A stretch of 60,944 bases of DNA, from NCBI GenBank assembly GCA_018267385.1, contig JAFDYN010000004.1, forward strand, positions 1 to 60,944, in the 5' to 3' direction. How positions within the stretch are numbered: the first letter of the stretch is position 1; the number at the start of each line of letters is the position of its first letter. The DNA comes from Bacteroidota bacterium (GTDB taxonomy: Bacteria; Bacteroidota; Bacteroidia; Chitinophagales; LD1). Shown piece after piece: positions 1 through 9,134 of this stretch. The position numbers and the translations under genes are program-made. The notes beneath the pieces are model-generated. The model worked only from the letters and a program-made list of their open reading frames with translations, was not told where the DNA came from and did not search any database.

Positions 1-1075
<1,075 letters not shown>

Positions 1076-1193
1076 ATTTTTTTGTGAAACTCGAATTGAG
1101 AATTAATTAACTACCAATCTTGTCAAGATATTTGGTGTCGAAAGATGCCGGATTTCTGTAATAAAAACGTTCGGTACAGAAATACCTCAACTT

Positions 1194-1305
<112 letters not shown>

Positions 1306-1317
1306 TTATTTTTAAAG

Positions 1318-1350
1318 CCCCTCGATCACTCGAGGGGTTTTTTGTTTTTT
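1318..1350 (+). terminator. rRNA operon terminator
   Basis: Perfect 8-bp stem CCCCTCGA/TCGAGGGG (1318-1325 and 1330-1337) with a TCAC loop, followed by a T-rich run. It sits 12 bases after the 5S gene and ends the rRNA operon. Confidence 0.93.
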
Positions 1351-1437
1351 GCTAATTTTTGTTAATGATAGATGTTGTTAAAAGAGGCAGTATTAATTTT
1401 AGTGTGATGCTATTTTCTAACATTAAAATTATATACC

Positions 1438-1677
1438 ATGTCAAATGATAAAAGTTTTAAAGAGAGAGAAAGAGATGGTGAAATAAAGCACTCATCTGAT
1501 GGCTACTTATGGAACAACAAGACAGGGGAGTATGAAGGTAGAGAATCTCGTGGGCACACAAGTAGGGAAGGAGATTTGTATGACAAATATGGGGATTACA
1601 AAGGTCATAGAGATCCTGACACGGGCAAACTCTATGATAGTTGGGGTGATCGAGTCCATGAAGATGATGATGATTGA
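1438..1677 (+). CDS. small hydrophilic hypothetical protein
   Basis: 79-residue, highly charged, cysteine-free protein with no signal peptide or membrane segment. It is rich in Gly, Asp, Tyr and Arg. Two similar stretches can be seen: one around residues 20-33 (DGYLWNNKTGEYEG) and one around 45-60 (GDLYDKYGDYKG). Both have the pattern G-x-L-[WY]-x-x-x-x-G-x-Y-x-G, so a short internal duplication is likely. The C-terminus is a run of Asp after His-Glu. I do not recognise a family. The gene stands alone between the rRNA terminator and its own strong hairpin terminator at 1695-1726, which supports it being expressed. Confidence 0.6.
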   Translation: MSNDKSFKERERDGEIKHSSDGYLWNNKTGEYEGRESRGHTSREGDLYDKYGDYKGHRDPDTGKLYDSWGDRVHEDDDD

Positions 1678-1694
1678 TAATCTTATTTAAGAAC

Positions 1695-1730
1695 GAAGAA
1701 GCCGCATAGCAATGTGCGGCTTCTTCATTC
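1695..1730 (+). terminator. terminator of the small ORF
   Basis: Perfect 12-bp stem GAAGAAGCCGCA / TGCGGCTTCTTC (1695-1706 and 1715-1726) with an 8-base loop, 17 bases after the stop codon. The downstream side is only moderately T-rich. Being fully symmetrical, it could act on both strands. Confidence 0.8.
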
Positions 1731-1748
1731 TCAAGCCGGTTCAAGCGT

Positions 1749-1780
1749 CCCTACAGAAATGTAGGGCTTTTTATTTTTTT
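1749..1780 (+). terminator. second hairpin terminator
   Basis: CCCTACA-GAAA-TGTAGGG stem-loop (1749-1766) with a stable GNRA-type tetraloop, followed by a 14-base T-rich tract. It lies only 23 bases after the previous hairpin, so the two may form a back-up pair, or this one may end a separate short transcript. Confidence 0.75.
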
Positions 1781-1793
1781 TAATGCCCAAGTT

Positions 1794-1817
1794 GGTTCAA
1801 GCGTCCACGCTTGAACC
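1794..1817. repeat. 24-bp near-perfect palindrome
   Basis: 11-bp arms GGTTCAAGCGT/ACGCTTGAACC separated by CC. The left arm also occurs at 1738-1748 in front of the second terminator. Its role is unknown; it could be a protein-binding site or the edge of the repeat block that follows. Confidence 0.6.
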
Positions 1818-1822
1818 GCTAC

Positions 1823-2285
1823 CTTCGCCGTCGTTGGTCGCCTGACCGACGACAAAGAGACGGGTATAGGCTACCCAGCTGCCCGTAGGTATAAAATATG
1901 CTGTTCGTAGGTGAAGGAGGGTTGCGGATGGCTTCTACGAACCTTCTGTAAAGGCGATCTCCGGTTCAAATTCGATATTCTTCGCCGTCGTTGGTCGCCT
2001 GACCAGTGACAAATCGCTGGTCTCAAATTTCAGCTGCAGGTAGTATAAAATATGCTTGTCGTAGATCAAGGAGGGTTGCGGCTGGATTCTACTAACCTTC
2101 TGTAAAAGGCGATCTCCGGTTCAAAAACAAAACTCTCTCCGCTGTTCGATGTGTTGCGCAGCACAACTTCGAACTCGGAATAGACTGAAGTCTCTGACTT
2201 CGTAGATATCTATGCTGTTCGTAGATGAAGGTGGGTTGCGGCTGGCTTCTACGAACCTTCTGTAAAAGGCGATCTCTGATTCAAA
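1823..2285. repeat. three-unit tandem repeat block, non-coding
   Basis: Two units of about 150 bp (1823-1970 and 1980-2125) share a 25-bp head (CTTCGCCGTCGTTGGTCGCC, continuing GACC) and a conserved tail of about 80 bp. A third unit has only the tail (2209-2285). The tail reads TATAAAATATGC, then GGGTTGCGG, then AACCTTCTGTAAA, then GGCGATCTCCGGTTCAAA. Within it, TTCGTAG and CTACGAA can pair to form a hairpin, perfectly in units 1 and 3 but not in unit 2. No ORF runs through it. The stretch 2286-2550 holds one 27-codon reading frame at 2318 that I do not call a gene. Confidence 0.75.
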
Positions 2286-2468
2286 TGCATAGACAAAGCT
2301 CGGTTACTCCGAAAAAATGGAAATAGAAAATCCCGAAGGCCAAACAAACCATCGCGATTTAGCAAAAAAGTATATCTACAAATCAGTCAACCTATTTTAG
2401 GACGAGACCGACCAAGGATAATTACAGCTCGTCGAGGACATACTTTGCTTGAGCCATATATGGCTGAG

Positions 2469-2536
2469 AATCCCCCCCTTGAAAAGGTCGCAGATCCCGC
2501 GCCTTGGTCGGGAGGGAGGCCGAAGGCCGGGGGATT
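2469..2536. repeat. palindromic intergenic repeat
   Basis: Outer arms AATCCCCC and GGGGGATT enclose a G/C-rich core with GGCCGAAGGCC. It is of the REP/cruciform type seen between many Bacteroidota genes and lies just downstream of the pirin gene, so it may also help end that transcript. Confidence 0.55.
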
Positions 2537-2556
2537 TACGCAGCACCACAAGTGTC

Positions 2557-3432
2557 TCAATGCTGCAAAGGCAGCGGTATAAACTCCGTCTCACCCGGCA
2601 CACGAGGAAACTCCTGCGCCAGCCACTTGGCCTTAGCAGCATCTATCAGGCTCTGATCGGTCGCTACAAAGTTCCAGTAGATCAGGCGCGGCTCCGGTAG
2701 CGCGTCACCACCAAAGAAATAGATCGTAGTATCCGCCAGCATAGTAAACGCGCAGATACTGCTATCCTTCGCCACGAGCAGTTCTTTCGGCCCGTAGGTA
2801 TTGCCATCGCTCTCTACGCCGCCGCTGAGAATATATAGGCCCGACTCGCCATAGAGCCTGGCACCGATAGAGACCTTTGTTCTTTCCTTACTCTTCAGCT
2901 CCAGAAAGTAAAGTGGGCTGTATACGGGCACGGGCGACACTCGCCCATCATAGGCGCCAGCTATCAGCTTATAGCTCACGCCGTCCTCCTGCCATGCAGG
3001 TAGCTGCTCTGCATCTGCGTGGTAGAAGGTAGGCTCCATCTGCTCTTGCGCTTTGGGCAGGGCCACCCAGATCTGCAGGCCGTGCAGGGACTTCTCTTGG
3101 CCACGCAGGTATTGTGGCGTGCGCTCTGAGTGGACGATGCCTCGGCCCGCCGTCATCCAGTTCACCTGGCCGGCCTTGATCTCTATCTCCGTGCCGAGGC
3201 TATCCTTATGGATGATGTTGCCATCAAAGAGGTAGGTCAGCGTAGACAGCCCGATGTGCGGGTGAGGTGGGATGTCCATATTCTCCGTCGTAGCCATGGC
3301 GGCAGGCCCCATGTGATCTATGAAGATGAACGGCCCGACCATCCGCCGCGTACGAAATGGTAGCAGTCGCCCTACGAGGAAATTACCGATGTCTCTTGGA
3401 CGTTCTTCTATGATAAGGTCGATGTTTGACAT
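2557..3432 (-). CDS. pirin family protein
   Basis: 291-residue bicupin protein of the pirin family. The four metal ligands of human pirin fit in both position and context: H57 and H59 in PPHPHIGLSTLTYLFDG, and H101 and E103 in GIVHSERTP. Bacterial pirins are Fe/Mn-binding cupins; some act as quercetin 2,3-dioxygenases, others as regulators, and the true substrate here cannot be told. I start at the ATG giving MSNIDLIIEERP, because the upstream extension runs through the terminator of the neighbouring gene. Length is typical. It stands alone, with its own spacing from the Mpo1-like gene upstream. Confidence 0.92.
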   Translation of the reverse strand: MSNIDLIIEERPRDIGNFLVGRLLPFRTRRMVGPFIFIDHMGPAAMATTENMDIPPHPHIGLSTLTYLFDGNIIHKDSLGTEIEIKAGQVNWMTAGRGIVHSERTPQYLRGQEKSLHGLQIWVALPKAQEQMEPTFYHADAEQLPAWQEDGVSYKLIAGAYDGRVSPVPVYSPLYFLELKSKERTKVSIGARLYGESGLYILSGGVESDGNTYGPKELLVAKDSSICAFTMLADTTIYFFGGDALPEPRLIYWNFVATDQSLIDAAKAKWLAQEFPRVPGETEFIPLPLQH

Positions 3433-3450
3433 GAGTGATGATGATTGTTC

Positions 3451-3482
3451 AAATAAAAAAACGTCAGGCACAGGCCTGACGC
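3451..3482 (-). terminator. terminator of the Mpo1-like gene
   Basis: On the minus strand, the 8-bp stem CGTCAGGC/GCCTGACG (3481-3474 and 3469-3462) is followed by TTTTTTTATTT. It separates the Mpo1-like gene from the pirin gene, so the two are not one operon. Confidence 0.85.
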
Positions 3483-3509
3483 TATATAGCTTGGTACTGT
3501 CGCATTGGC

Positions 3510-3977
3510 TTAGATAGACAGGCCGATCTTCTTGTAGATAAAGCTCATGATCCAGGCCGGTCCTATCATGAGAAACTGGATATCCTTGGCAAAGGAAGGC
3601 TTCTTGCCCTCGATACCGTGTCCCCAGAACTGTGCGATCCATGCCGCTACGAAAAGTGACAGGGACACCGCCCAGAGGTAGCCACCGGTAGCGCGCTGTA
3701 TCGCCTCACATAGTACCAGGCACAGCGCACTATACAGCACCATGCCGATAGCCAGCGAGAAGGATAGCGTAAAATAATAGATAGCCACGAGCACCGTCAC
3801 GATATCGGCCACGGTGAGCGGCAGGCCCGGTGCGATCTCTACCGGCAGCTTGATGCTATACAGCAGGCCCACCACGGTAAAGTAAATGACCGGCACACAG
3901 ACGAAGTGCACCATTTTATTGGTAGGATTCTGATGGCTCTCAGCATACTCGTCGAGCCACTGGTGGATACTCTTCAT
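3510..3977 (-). CDS. Mpo1-like (DUF962) membrane protein
   Basis: 155-residue protein of the DUF962/Mpo1 family. It has the two family signatures: an N-terminal HQNPTNKMVHFVCVP (H15, H24) and a C-terminal QFWGHGIEGKKPS (H120). Between them are three or four hydrophobic segments, with a final one at FLMIGPAWIMSFIY. Yeast Mpo1 is a Fe2+-dependent dioxygenase that shortens 2-hydroxy fatty acids by one carbon during phytosphingosine breakdown, and the histidines bind the iron. A similar role in this probably sphingolipid-containing bacterium is inference. It is a single gene with its own terminator downstream. Confidence 0.88.
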   Translation of the reverse strand: MKSIHQWLDEYAESHQNPTNKMVHFVCVPVIYFTVVGLLYSIKLPVEIAPGLPLTVADIVTVLVAIYYFTLSFSLAIGMVLYSALCLVLCEAIQRATGGYLWAVSLSLFVAAWIAQFWGHGIEGKKPSFAKDIQFLMIGPAWIMSFIYKKIGLSI

Positions 3978-4054
3978 GATATTAGTTTTTGTCTGATACC
4001 AATATAATATAGTAGAGAGACATCTCCCAGACCGGTAGGTAGTTTTTGCTGAAA

Positions 4055-4963
4055 TTATATCATCTTCTGCAGCCAGAGATTGCCACCAAAGTTCTGCCGG
4101 TAGAGTGGCATCTCAGCGAAGGCCTCTGGATGGACCTCGTGCATATAGCTGGTGAAAAGGCGTATCTGGAAAACCTCATTGTACATCAGCAGCGCACGGA
4201 CAAAGTAAACTTCATTCCAGTTAAAACCTTTCATCACCCAGTCCTTGTGGTACTCAAAAGGGTATAAAATGTCGTGAAAATGTATCAGCACACCTTTATT
4301 GAGCGATGGTATCACTTCAAAAAGCAGGTAATTCAAATCGCTATCTGTCTTGCCCACGTGAGAAGAGTCTATGAGCAGTATATCATTAGCCTCCAGCCGC
4401 TGAAACTCGCTGAGCGGCACGTCCTGTACCTTTTTGACCAATATTTTGGTAGTAGGCCTGTCTTGCGGCGTCAGAAGCGTCTCCAGCCGGTCAGGATAGG
4501 GCTCTATAAAGGTCAGGTCGATATCACGTCCCAGCGTATCGCGCGTATCCAGCATGACCGCAGATGAGAAGCCGCTACCTACCTCTATGATCTGGCGGGG
4601 TTTGAAATGCCGGATCATGCTGTACAGCACTATAGCATCGGAGTAGGAATAGAACGAGTTTTTGTAATAATACCTCAGCTCTTCTTTCTTATCATCGCTG
4701 AAGGGAAGCTCTTTATAAAACTCTTTAAACTCCCGGAGTAGTGCCAACTGGCCATCGTCATTGAAATCTATGGCCTTTATGGATGCGGGGTCGCGCCTGG
4801 CCCAGATCACGTCCTGCCTTTTCTCGATCTCTGCCTTATCCATCAGGGGCGAGTAGAAATGACCCGGTGAAAAAGCTGAGCTATTTTTGAATTGATCTAC
4901 ATCGGACTTGAGGCCCCGTACATAGGGAAGTTTATTGATCAGGCGGATGAGTGTTCCCTTCAT
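4055..4963 (-). CDS. class I SAM-dependent methyltransferase
   Basis: 302 residues, Methyltransf_24-like. The SAM-binding motif I reads IIEVGSGFSSAV (about 125-136), the acidic end of beta-2 is TFIEPYP (about 151-157), and motif IV-like ILLIDSSHVGKTDSD (about 195-209) is followed by LIHFHDI (about 227-232). This layout is that of methyltransferases found in glycan, LPS or macrolide O-methylation clusters. The N-terminal 90 residues, rich in charged helices, are not part of the methylase fold. There are no membrane segments. The gene stands alone and the substrate is unknown. Confidence 0.85.
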   Translation of the reverse strand: MKGTLIRLINKLPYVRGLKSDVDQFKNSSAFSPGHFYSPLMDKAEIEKRQDVIWARRDPASIKAIDFNDDGQLALLREFKEFYKELPFSDDKKEELRYYYKNSFYSYSDAIVLYSMIRHFKPRQIIEVGSGFSSAVMLDTRDTLGRDIDLTFIEPYPDRLETLLTPQDRPTTKILVKKVQDVPLSEFQRLEANDILLIDSSHVGKTDSDLNYLLFEVIPSLNKGVLIHFHDILYPFEYHKDWVMKGFNWNEVYFVRALLMYNEVFQIRLFTSYMHEVHPEAFAEMPLYRQNFGGNLWLQKMI

Positions 4964-5002
4964 TTTTTTGTGGCAGTTTCTTTGACTATAGACATCACAA
5001 TA

Positions 5003-5036
5003 TATAAAAAAAGGCCAATGGCATAACCATTGGCCT
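5003..5036 (-). terminator. terminator of the fad operon
   Basis: Minus-strand stem GGCCAATGG/CCATTGGCC (5035-5027 and 5021-5013), loop TTATG, then eight Ts. It lies 22 bases after the stop of the last acyl-CoA dehydrogenase gene and ends the beta-oxidation operon. Confidence 0.92.
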
Positions 5037-5057
5037 CTATAGATTTGCTACAGGAAA

Positions 5058-6869
5058 TCAATCCCAGAAGCAGTAGCCATTCTCAGCGATCAGCTTGTCA
5101 GCTACCGCGCGGCGGATGTTCTTGGTATTGAGGAAGTCTACCTTGGTGAACCTCTTGAGGCCCATAGCCATCATGCGCAGCTCATCGCCTTCGGCGAAAG
5201 CAGCGAGGCCAGACTTGCCAGCTACGTTGATACGGTCCATGGCGTCAAAGAAGAAGCACTTCACCATGTCTACGTAGAGCTGTGAAGCCTCGAGGCCATG
5301 TAGGTTCACGAGCTTCTCAGCGCGCAGCAGGGCAGACTCCATCTGGAGGATGTCAGCCAGTACGTCAGCAGCGTGCATCAGGATCTCCTGCTCGCTCTCC
5401 AGCTTCTGCATCAGCTTTTGCACCGCGCCACCTGCTACGAGGAGGAATGCCTTCTTAGCATTCTTCAGCGCCTTGCGCTCAGCGCCAAAGATATCGTCAG
5501 CGTCTGGCGTAGAGAAATCAGGCACAGACATGAGCTCCTTCTGTATAGCCATAGCCGGTGTGAAGAGATCGATCTTGCCCTTCATCGCAAACTTCAGGAG
5601 TGCGTCGATAGAGAGCATACGGTTGATCTCATTCGTACCTTCAAAGATGCGGTTGATACGCGCGTCACGATAGGCACGTGCCATCGGATACTCCTCAGAG
5701 AAGCCATAGCCGCCGTGTATCTGCAGGGCCTCATCTACTACGAAGTCGAGCACCTCAGAGCCTACAAATTTCAGCAGGGCGCACTCGATCTGGTATTCTT
5801 CTGCACCACCAGTCAGGTATTCGGTCATAGAGGCACCTGACTCTTTCAGGTCATGCTCTTTCTGTGCGATCATATCGCACACGCGCCATGAGGCAGACTC
5901 AGCCACCCAGAGGCGGATAGCCATCTCGCCCAGCTTGTGCTTGATAGCGCCAAAGTTGGCGATAGGCGTCTTGAACTGCTGACGCTCGTTAGCATACTTC
6001 ACTGCCTGGTCCAGGGCACGCTTGCTGCCACCCAGTACGCCGTTGCAGAGTTTGTAGCGGCCTATGTTCAGGATCTGGAAGGCGATCTTGTGGCCCTTGC
6101 CGGCTTCGCCCAGCAGGTTCTCTACAGGCACCTTTACGTTGTTGAAGAATACCTGGCGGGTAGAAGAAGCCTTGATACCCATCTTCTTCTCCTCAGCGCC
6201 CAGGCTCAGGCCTTCGTAGCCTTTCTCTACGATGAAGCCTGTGAACTTCTTGTCATCGCCATTTATCTTGGCAAACACGATGAAGATATCTGCAAAGCCC
6301 GCGTTGGTGATCCACATCTTCTGGCCATTGAGTACGTAGTACTTGCCGTCTTCGCTCAGTACCGCCTTAGTACGCGCGCCGAGGGCGTCAGAGCCAGACC
6401 ATGGCTCAGTGAGGCAGTAGGCAGCCTTCAGCTCGCCGGTACCCAGCTTAGGCAGGTACTTCTTGCGCTGCTCTTCATTGCCAAAGTACACGATAGGCAG
6501 CGTACCGATACCGGTATGCGCACCATAGGCTACAGAGAAACCGTGGCCACCACCCATCACCTCAGTGACATAAGAGATCGTGTTGAGGTCCTTGCCCAGG
6601 CCTTCGTATTCCTCAGGGATAGCGAGGGAGAGGAGGCCGAGCTCGCCGGCTTTCTCGATCTTGCCCGCGCTGAGCATCGGGTCATGGTCGAGCTTCTCCA
6701 GCTCAGGATCTATCTCCGTCTTGAGAAAGTCCTTGACCATGTCGCGCATCATCTGCTGGTCTTCGTTGATCTGCTCGGGGATATAGCAATCCTCCCAGCT
6801 GCTGTCCTTGATCAGGAACTCACCACCCTTGAGGGCAGCCTTCTTTGTAGTTTCTGCTGAAGTGCTCAT
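5058..6869 (-). CDS. acyl-CoA dehydrogenase (operon copy 2)
   Basis: 603-residue flavoenzyme catalysing the first, FAD-dependent step of fatty-acid beta-oxidation. The order is: N-terminal helical domain, the FAD/substrate motif AYCLTEPWSGSDALG (about 150-164), the FAD motif KMWITNAGFAD (about 184-194), and the catalytic base E410 in RINRIFEGTNEI. A C-terminal extension of about 150 residues past the usual 400-residue core is as in VLCAD/FadE-type (YusJ-like) enzymes of about 600 residues. It is the last gene of the operon and is closely related to the other copy at 7336-9132. TEPWSGSD replaces the usual TEPGSGSD at the FAD-contact loop. Its start directly follows the right end of a four-helix-bundle cassette. 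Confidence 0.96.
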   Translation of the reverse strand: MSTSAETTKKAALKGGEFLIKDSSWEDCYIPEQINEDQQMMRDMVKDFLKTEIDPELEKLDHDPMLSAGKIEKAGELGLLSLAIPEEYEGLGKDLNTISYVTEVMGGGHGFSVAYGAHTGIGTLPIVYFGNEEQRKKYLPKLGTGELKAAYCLTEPWSGSDALGARTKAVLSEDGKYYVLNGQKMWITNAGFADIFIVFAKINGDDKKFTGFIVEKGYEGLSLGAEEKKMGIKASSTRQVFFNNVKVPVENLLGEAGKGHKIAFQILNIGRYKLCNGVLGGSKRALDQAVKYANERQQFKTPIANFGAIKHKLGEMAIRLWVAESASWRVCDMIAQKEHDLKESGASMTEYLTGGAEEYQIECALLKFVGSEVLDFVVDEALQIHGGYGFSEEYPMARAYRDARINRIFEGTNEINRMLSIDALLKFAMKGKIDLFTPAMAIQKELMSVPDFSTPDADDIFGAERKALKNAKKAFLLVAGGAVQKLMQKLESEQEILMHAADVLADILQMESALLRAEKLVNLHGLEASQLYVDMVKCFFFDAMDRINVAGKSGLAAFAEGDELRMMAMGLKRFTKVDFLNTKNIRRAVADKLIAENGYCFWD

Positions 6870-6878
6870 CTTCTTTTT

Positions 6879-7325
6879 TAGTATTTAGTAATTAGTATTA
6901 AGTATTTAGATAAATGCAATTAGTTCTGACTATTTAGTTTTGATTGCAGATTGTAGCTCATCTTTTGAACTTCATTGATTCTTGCGCAAAGCGCGTCAGA
7001 TGAAGTGCTATCGATAAGCTCCAATCTTTGTGAAACGATAAGCTGTGTTTCCAATTCATAAGACGAACCATGCGCTATTGATAAAAAGTGGCAAAACTCC
7101 TTATCGGAATTTCGGCCAGCTCCCTCTGCGATATTTGATGGAATAGATACAGCGCATCTTCTCATCTGAGATATCAATCCATATTTCTCCTCTTTCGGGA
7201 AGTCTCCAGTAGCTTTATAAACATCCACGACAAGGTCGATTGCCTTATTCCAAACCTTCAATTGCTTATAGTCGTGCATGCTATTGTATTTGCATTGTCT
7301 TAATACTAAATACTAACTACTAAGT
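6879..7325. mobile_element. FHB cassette 1: four-helix-bundle gene with inverted arms
   Basis: A 447-bp unit in the gap between two acyl-CoA dehydrogenase genes. The left arm (6879-6919, read as reverse complement) begins TTGCATTTATCTAAATAC and the right arm (7290-7325) begins TTGCATTGTCTTAATACT. Both go on with a phased series of TACTAA-type words (TACTAATTACTAAATACTA against TACTAAATACTAACTACTA). The only ORF inside is the four-helix-bundle gene, which fills the space between the arms. The same architecture with a different word (TCTAATG) recurs at 9135-9576. No transposase is present, so any movement would be non-autonomous. I infer mobility from the symmetry and the duplicate. Confidence 0.6.
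6920..7279 (-). CDS. four-helix-bundle protein (S23/IVS family), copy 1
   Basis: 119 residues with the family signature ISQMRRCAVSIPSNIAEGAG (about 36-55), then R, and a helix with EFCHFLSIAHGSSYELETQL. The fold is a four-helix bundle that forms pentamers in the relatives of known structure: 23S rRNA intervening-sequence proteins and the Avd protein of diversity-generating retroelements. What the stand-alone chromosomal copies do is not known. No retroelement reverse transcriptase or template repeat is visible nearby. Start at ATG giving MHDYKQLKVW. It has the same orientation as the fad operon and could be co-transcribed. Its stop codon abuts the left inverted arm. Confidence 0.88.
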   Translation of the reverse strand: MHDYKQLKVWNKAIDLVVDVYKATGDFPKEEKYGLISQMRRCAVSIPSNIAEGAGRNSDKEFCHFLSIAHGSSYELETQLIVSQRLELIDSTSSDALCARINEVQKMSYNLQSKLNSQN

Positions 7326-7335
7326 ACCGCTCTCT

Positions 7336-9132
7336 TTAGAAACAATATTGTCCTTCCTCGATCAGTTTGTCAGCGATCCTACGGCGTGCAGCCACAGTAT
7401 TCACCGGCTCCAGCTTGGTGAACCTCTTGAGGCCCATCAGCATGATGCGCAGCATGTCACCATCGTTGAATGACACGATAGCGTGCTTGCCCGAGAGGTT
7501 GATACGCTCCAGTGAGTCAGAGATGTAAGTCTTAGTAATGTCGATCTGAAGTGCGCAAGCTTCTGCACCGCGAATGCTGATAAGCTTCTCAGTCTTGAGG
7601 AGGGTAGACTCGCATACGAAGAGCTCGATGAGCATGTCTGCGATATCCATCATTACTTCTTGCTCCTTCTCCAGGTTCTGCATGAACTTCTGCACGGCAG
7701 CACCGGCAGTCATGAGAATAGCCTTCTTTGCATTGAGCAGCGCTTTGCGCTCATTGCCAAATACGTCGTCAGCATCCGGTGTAGAGAAATCAGGCACAGA
7801 CATGAGTTCCTTCTGCACAGCCATAGCAGGTGTGAAGAGGTCGAGTTCGCCCTTCATGGCTTTCTTTACCAGCATGCCTACAGAGAGGAGGCGGTTGATC
7901 TCGTTGGTACCTTCAAAGATACGGTTGATACGAGAGTCCCTGTACGCGCGTGCTACCGGATACTCCTCAGAGAAACCAGTGCCACCGAACACTTGTACAG
8001 CCTCGTCTACCACATAGTCGAGTACCTCAGAGCCGAATACCTTGAGGATCGCGCACTCTACAGAGAACTCCTCTGCAGCCTGCAGCTTGGCTTGTACTTT
8101 GTCTACACCCTTGGCTACTGCCGCGTCTATGTAGTCCTGTATCAGGCCCGCTGTGCGGAAAGTAGCTGCGTCTGTAGCGTAGGTCTTGATAGCCATCTCA
8201 GCCAGCTTGTGCTTGATCGCTCCGAAAGAAGAGATCGGCACGTTGAACTGGATACGCTCGTTAGCGTATTTGATAGCAGTTGTAGTAGTTTCTTTTGCGC
8301 CACCAAGTGCGAGTACACCCAGCTTGTAGCGGCCTATGTTCAGTACGTTGAACGCGATCTTGTGGCCCTTGCCTATCTCGCCGAGTACGTTCTCTACCGG
8401 CACCTTCACATTGTTGAAGAATACCTGACGGGTAGAGCTTCCCTTGATACCGAGTTTGTCCTCCTCAGCGCCGAGGGAGATACCCTCTGTCTTTGCATCG
8501 ATGATAAAGCCGGTAAACTTCTCGCCATCTATCTTGGCAAATACGGTAAAGAGGTCTGCAAATCCCGCATTGGTGATCCACATCTTCTGGCCGTTGATGA
8601 TATAGTGCTTGCCGTCTTCGCTGAGTACCGCCTTTGTCTTGGCACCCAGTGCATCAGAACCGGAACCCGGCTCAGTGAGGCAGTAAGAAGCCTTGATGCT
8701 GCTATCGCCGAGGCCTGGCAGGTATTTCTTCTTCTGCTCCTCTGTACCGAAGTAGAGGATAGGCAGCGTGCCGATACCGGTGTGCGCCGCATATGCCGCA
8801 GAGAAAGAGTGGCCCTTGCCCATCTCGATATTGATGAAAGTATCTGTAGCAAAGTCAACGCCCATGCCACCATACTCCTCAGGGATCGCCGCGCCCAGCA
8901 GGCCCAGCTCTGCTATCTCATGCAGGAGACCCACCACGAGGCCCGGCTGCTGCTTGTCTATCTCCTTGATCACCGGGTGTACACGGTTGGCTATGAAGTC
9001 TGAGGTAGACTGGGCGATCATGGATTGCTCCTCCGTGATCTGCTCCTTGATGTAAGTATCGGCTGCATTGGATTCCTTGATCAGGAACTCACCTCCCTTG
9101 AGGTCTGTCTTTTTTTCAGTTAGCGTAGACAT
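7336..9132 (-). CDS. acyl-CoA dehydrogenase (operon copy 1)
   Basis: 598-residue FadE/VLCAD-type acyl-CoA dehydrogenase. Visible motifs are SYCLTEPGSGSDALG (about 149-163, FAD/substrate loop), KMWITNAGFAD (about 183-193), TRQVFFNNVKVP (about 234-245) and the catalytic E407 in RINRIFEGTNEI. The C-terminal extension of about 160 residues is as in B. subtilis FadE-like enzymes. Together with thiolase and FadN upstream it gives a complete beta-oxidation spiral. The two paralogues in one operon may differ in chain-length preference, but this cannot be read from the sequence. The start codon lies 3 bases from the arm of FHB cassette 2. Confidence 0.96.
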   Translation of the reverse strand: MSTLTEKKTDLKGGEFLIKESNAADTYIKEQITEEQSMIAQSTSDFIANRVHPVIKEIDKQQPGLVVGLLHEIAELGLLGAAIPEEYGGMGVDFATDTFINIEMGKGHSFSAAYAAHTGIGTLPILYFGTEEQKKKYLPGLGDSSIKASYCLTEPGSGSDALGAKTKAVLSEDGKHYIINGQKMWITNAGFADLFTVFAKIDGEKFTGFIIDAKTEGISLGAEEDKLGIKGSSTRQVFFNNVKVPVENVLGEIGKGHKIAFNVLNIGRYKLGVLALGGAKETTTTAIKYANERIQFNVPISSFGAIKHKLAEMAIKTYATDAATFRTAGLIQDYIDAAVAKGVDKVQAKLQAAEEFSVECAILKVFGSEVLDYVVDEAVQVFGGTGFSEEYPVARAYRDSRINRIFEGTNEINRLLSVGMLVKKAMKGELDLFTPAMAVQKELMSVPDFSTPDADDVFGNERKALLNAKKAILMTAGAAVQKFMQNLEKEQEVMMDIADMLIELFVCESTLLKTEKLISIRGAEACALQIDITKTYISDSLERINLSGKHAIVSFNDGDMLRIMLMGLKRFTKLEPVNTVAARRRIADKLIEEGQYCF

Positions 9133-9134
9133 AT

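Noticed and set aside
1890..2125. tRNA-like endings (GGTTCAAA) in the tandem repeats
   Set aside because: No acceptor stem, D-arm or 7-base anticodon loop can be fitted, so no tRNA is called.
5373..6860. Long plus-strand frames antisense to the acyl-CoA dehydrogenase
   Set aside because: Codon-usage shadows of a conserved, well-supported gene on the minus strand. The same applies at 7574-9055, 11414-13277, 17458-18282 and similar places.
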